The notes beneath the pieces were generated by a model. That model did not search any database and was not told where the DNA came from. It was given only the letters and a program-made list of their open reading frames with translations. The translations under genes were made by a program, and so were the position numbers. This document shows positions 6,086 through 6,242 of a stretch of DNA of 6,242 bases, piece after piece (position 1 is the stretch's first letter; each line of letters begins with the position of its first letter). The stretch comes from Lachnospiraceae bacterium (GTDB lineage: Bacteria; Bacillota; Clostridia; Lachnospirales; Lachnospiraceae), in the NCBI GenBank assembly GCA_009774375.1, contig VSNO01000213.1:1-6242 (forward strand), given 5' to 3'.

Positions 6086-6242
6086 ATAACCAGCCTCCTT
6101 TGTGGATCGCAGTTTGATTTTTGCATCTGCATCATATCCTTTTTCAGACAGACACAATACTACATTATGTATTTCGGTAGAAATATCTGAAAGTTTACCG
6201 TGGAAAGCAACCTTTTTGAGATGCGGAAATACTTTTGTGTAT
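6086..6242 (-). other. Open reading frame running from the window edge in frame into yjfB
   Basis: The frame of the yjfB-like gene stays open upstream to the window end, coding for about 52 extra residues (starting YTKVFPHLKKVAFHGK, later VVLCLSEKGYDADAKIK). There is no stop, and no ATG or GTG, before ATG 6085; the only alternative start is TTG 6157. The other two - strand frames are closed early. I do not recognise the extra residues. They could be the end of another gene reading into yjfB, part of a fusion, or chance. The promoter inside this stretch and the strong internal ribosome binding site favour untranslated leader or an overlap over a fusion. Confidence 0.25.
6171..6197 (-). promoter_or_regulatory. 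Sigma-28 (SigD/FliA)-type promoter upstream of yjfB
   Basis: Read on the - strand, TAAA (6197-6194) is followed by exactly 15 nt and then ACCGAAAT (6178-6171). The Bacillus SigD consensus is about TAAA-N15-GCCGATAT, so the -35 is perfect, the spacing ideal and the -10 matches six of eight bases including the CCGA core. Transcription would start near 6164, leaving a leader of roughly 80 nt before ATG 6085. The motif is seen directly; the sigma assignment is inference, strengthened by the motility-type gene behind it. Confidence 0.65.

Overview
The window looks like chromosome of a low-to-mid GC Gram-positive bacterium, most likely a motile member of the Lachnospiraceae (Clostridia). This rests on protein character (VanR/VanS-type two-component genes, a CvfB/YitL-type S1 protein, a YjfB-type motility protein), strong AGGAGG-type ribosome binding sites before most genes, occasional GTG starts and a sigma-28-like promoter. 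The genus is not resolved.

Layout on the + strand: (1) 2-193, the last 63 residues of an AAA-ATPase-like/PD-(D/E)XK nuclease-domain protein; (2) 260-838, a GNAT acetyltransferase; (3) 839-992, an intergenic region with a two-level hairpin, a perfect 8-bp palindrome and a weak promoter candidate; (4) 993-1703, an OmpR/PhoB-class response regulator overlapping (5) 1675-2517, its sensor kinase. The kinase stops right after the HisKA helices and has no ATPase domain. Pieces of the missing sequence can be read in other frames in 2518-2690, so the kinase appears to be decaying. (6) 2702-3565, a CPBP (Abi/CAAX-protease-like) membrane protease, (7) 3602-4990, a MATE efflux protein, and (8) 5010-5849, a CvfB-type RNA-binding protein are tightly spaced and probably form one operon.

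On the - strand, converging on that operon, is a 63-residue YjfB-family motility protein (5894-6085). It has a strong ribosome binding site, a sigma-28 (SigD)-type promoter at 6171-6197 and an intrinsic terminator in the 44-nt gap before cvfB. This is the clearest regulatory story in the window.

No RNA gene, CRISPR array, insertion sequence or complete novel system was seen. The points most worth checking are the broken kinase beside an intact response regulator, the flagellar-type promoter of the yjfB-like gene with an in-frame open reading frame running into it from the window edge, and the structured leader before the response regulator.
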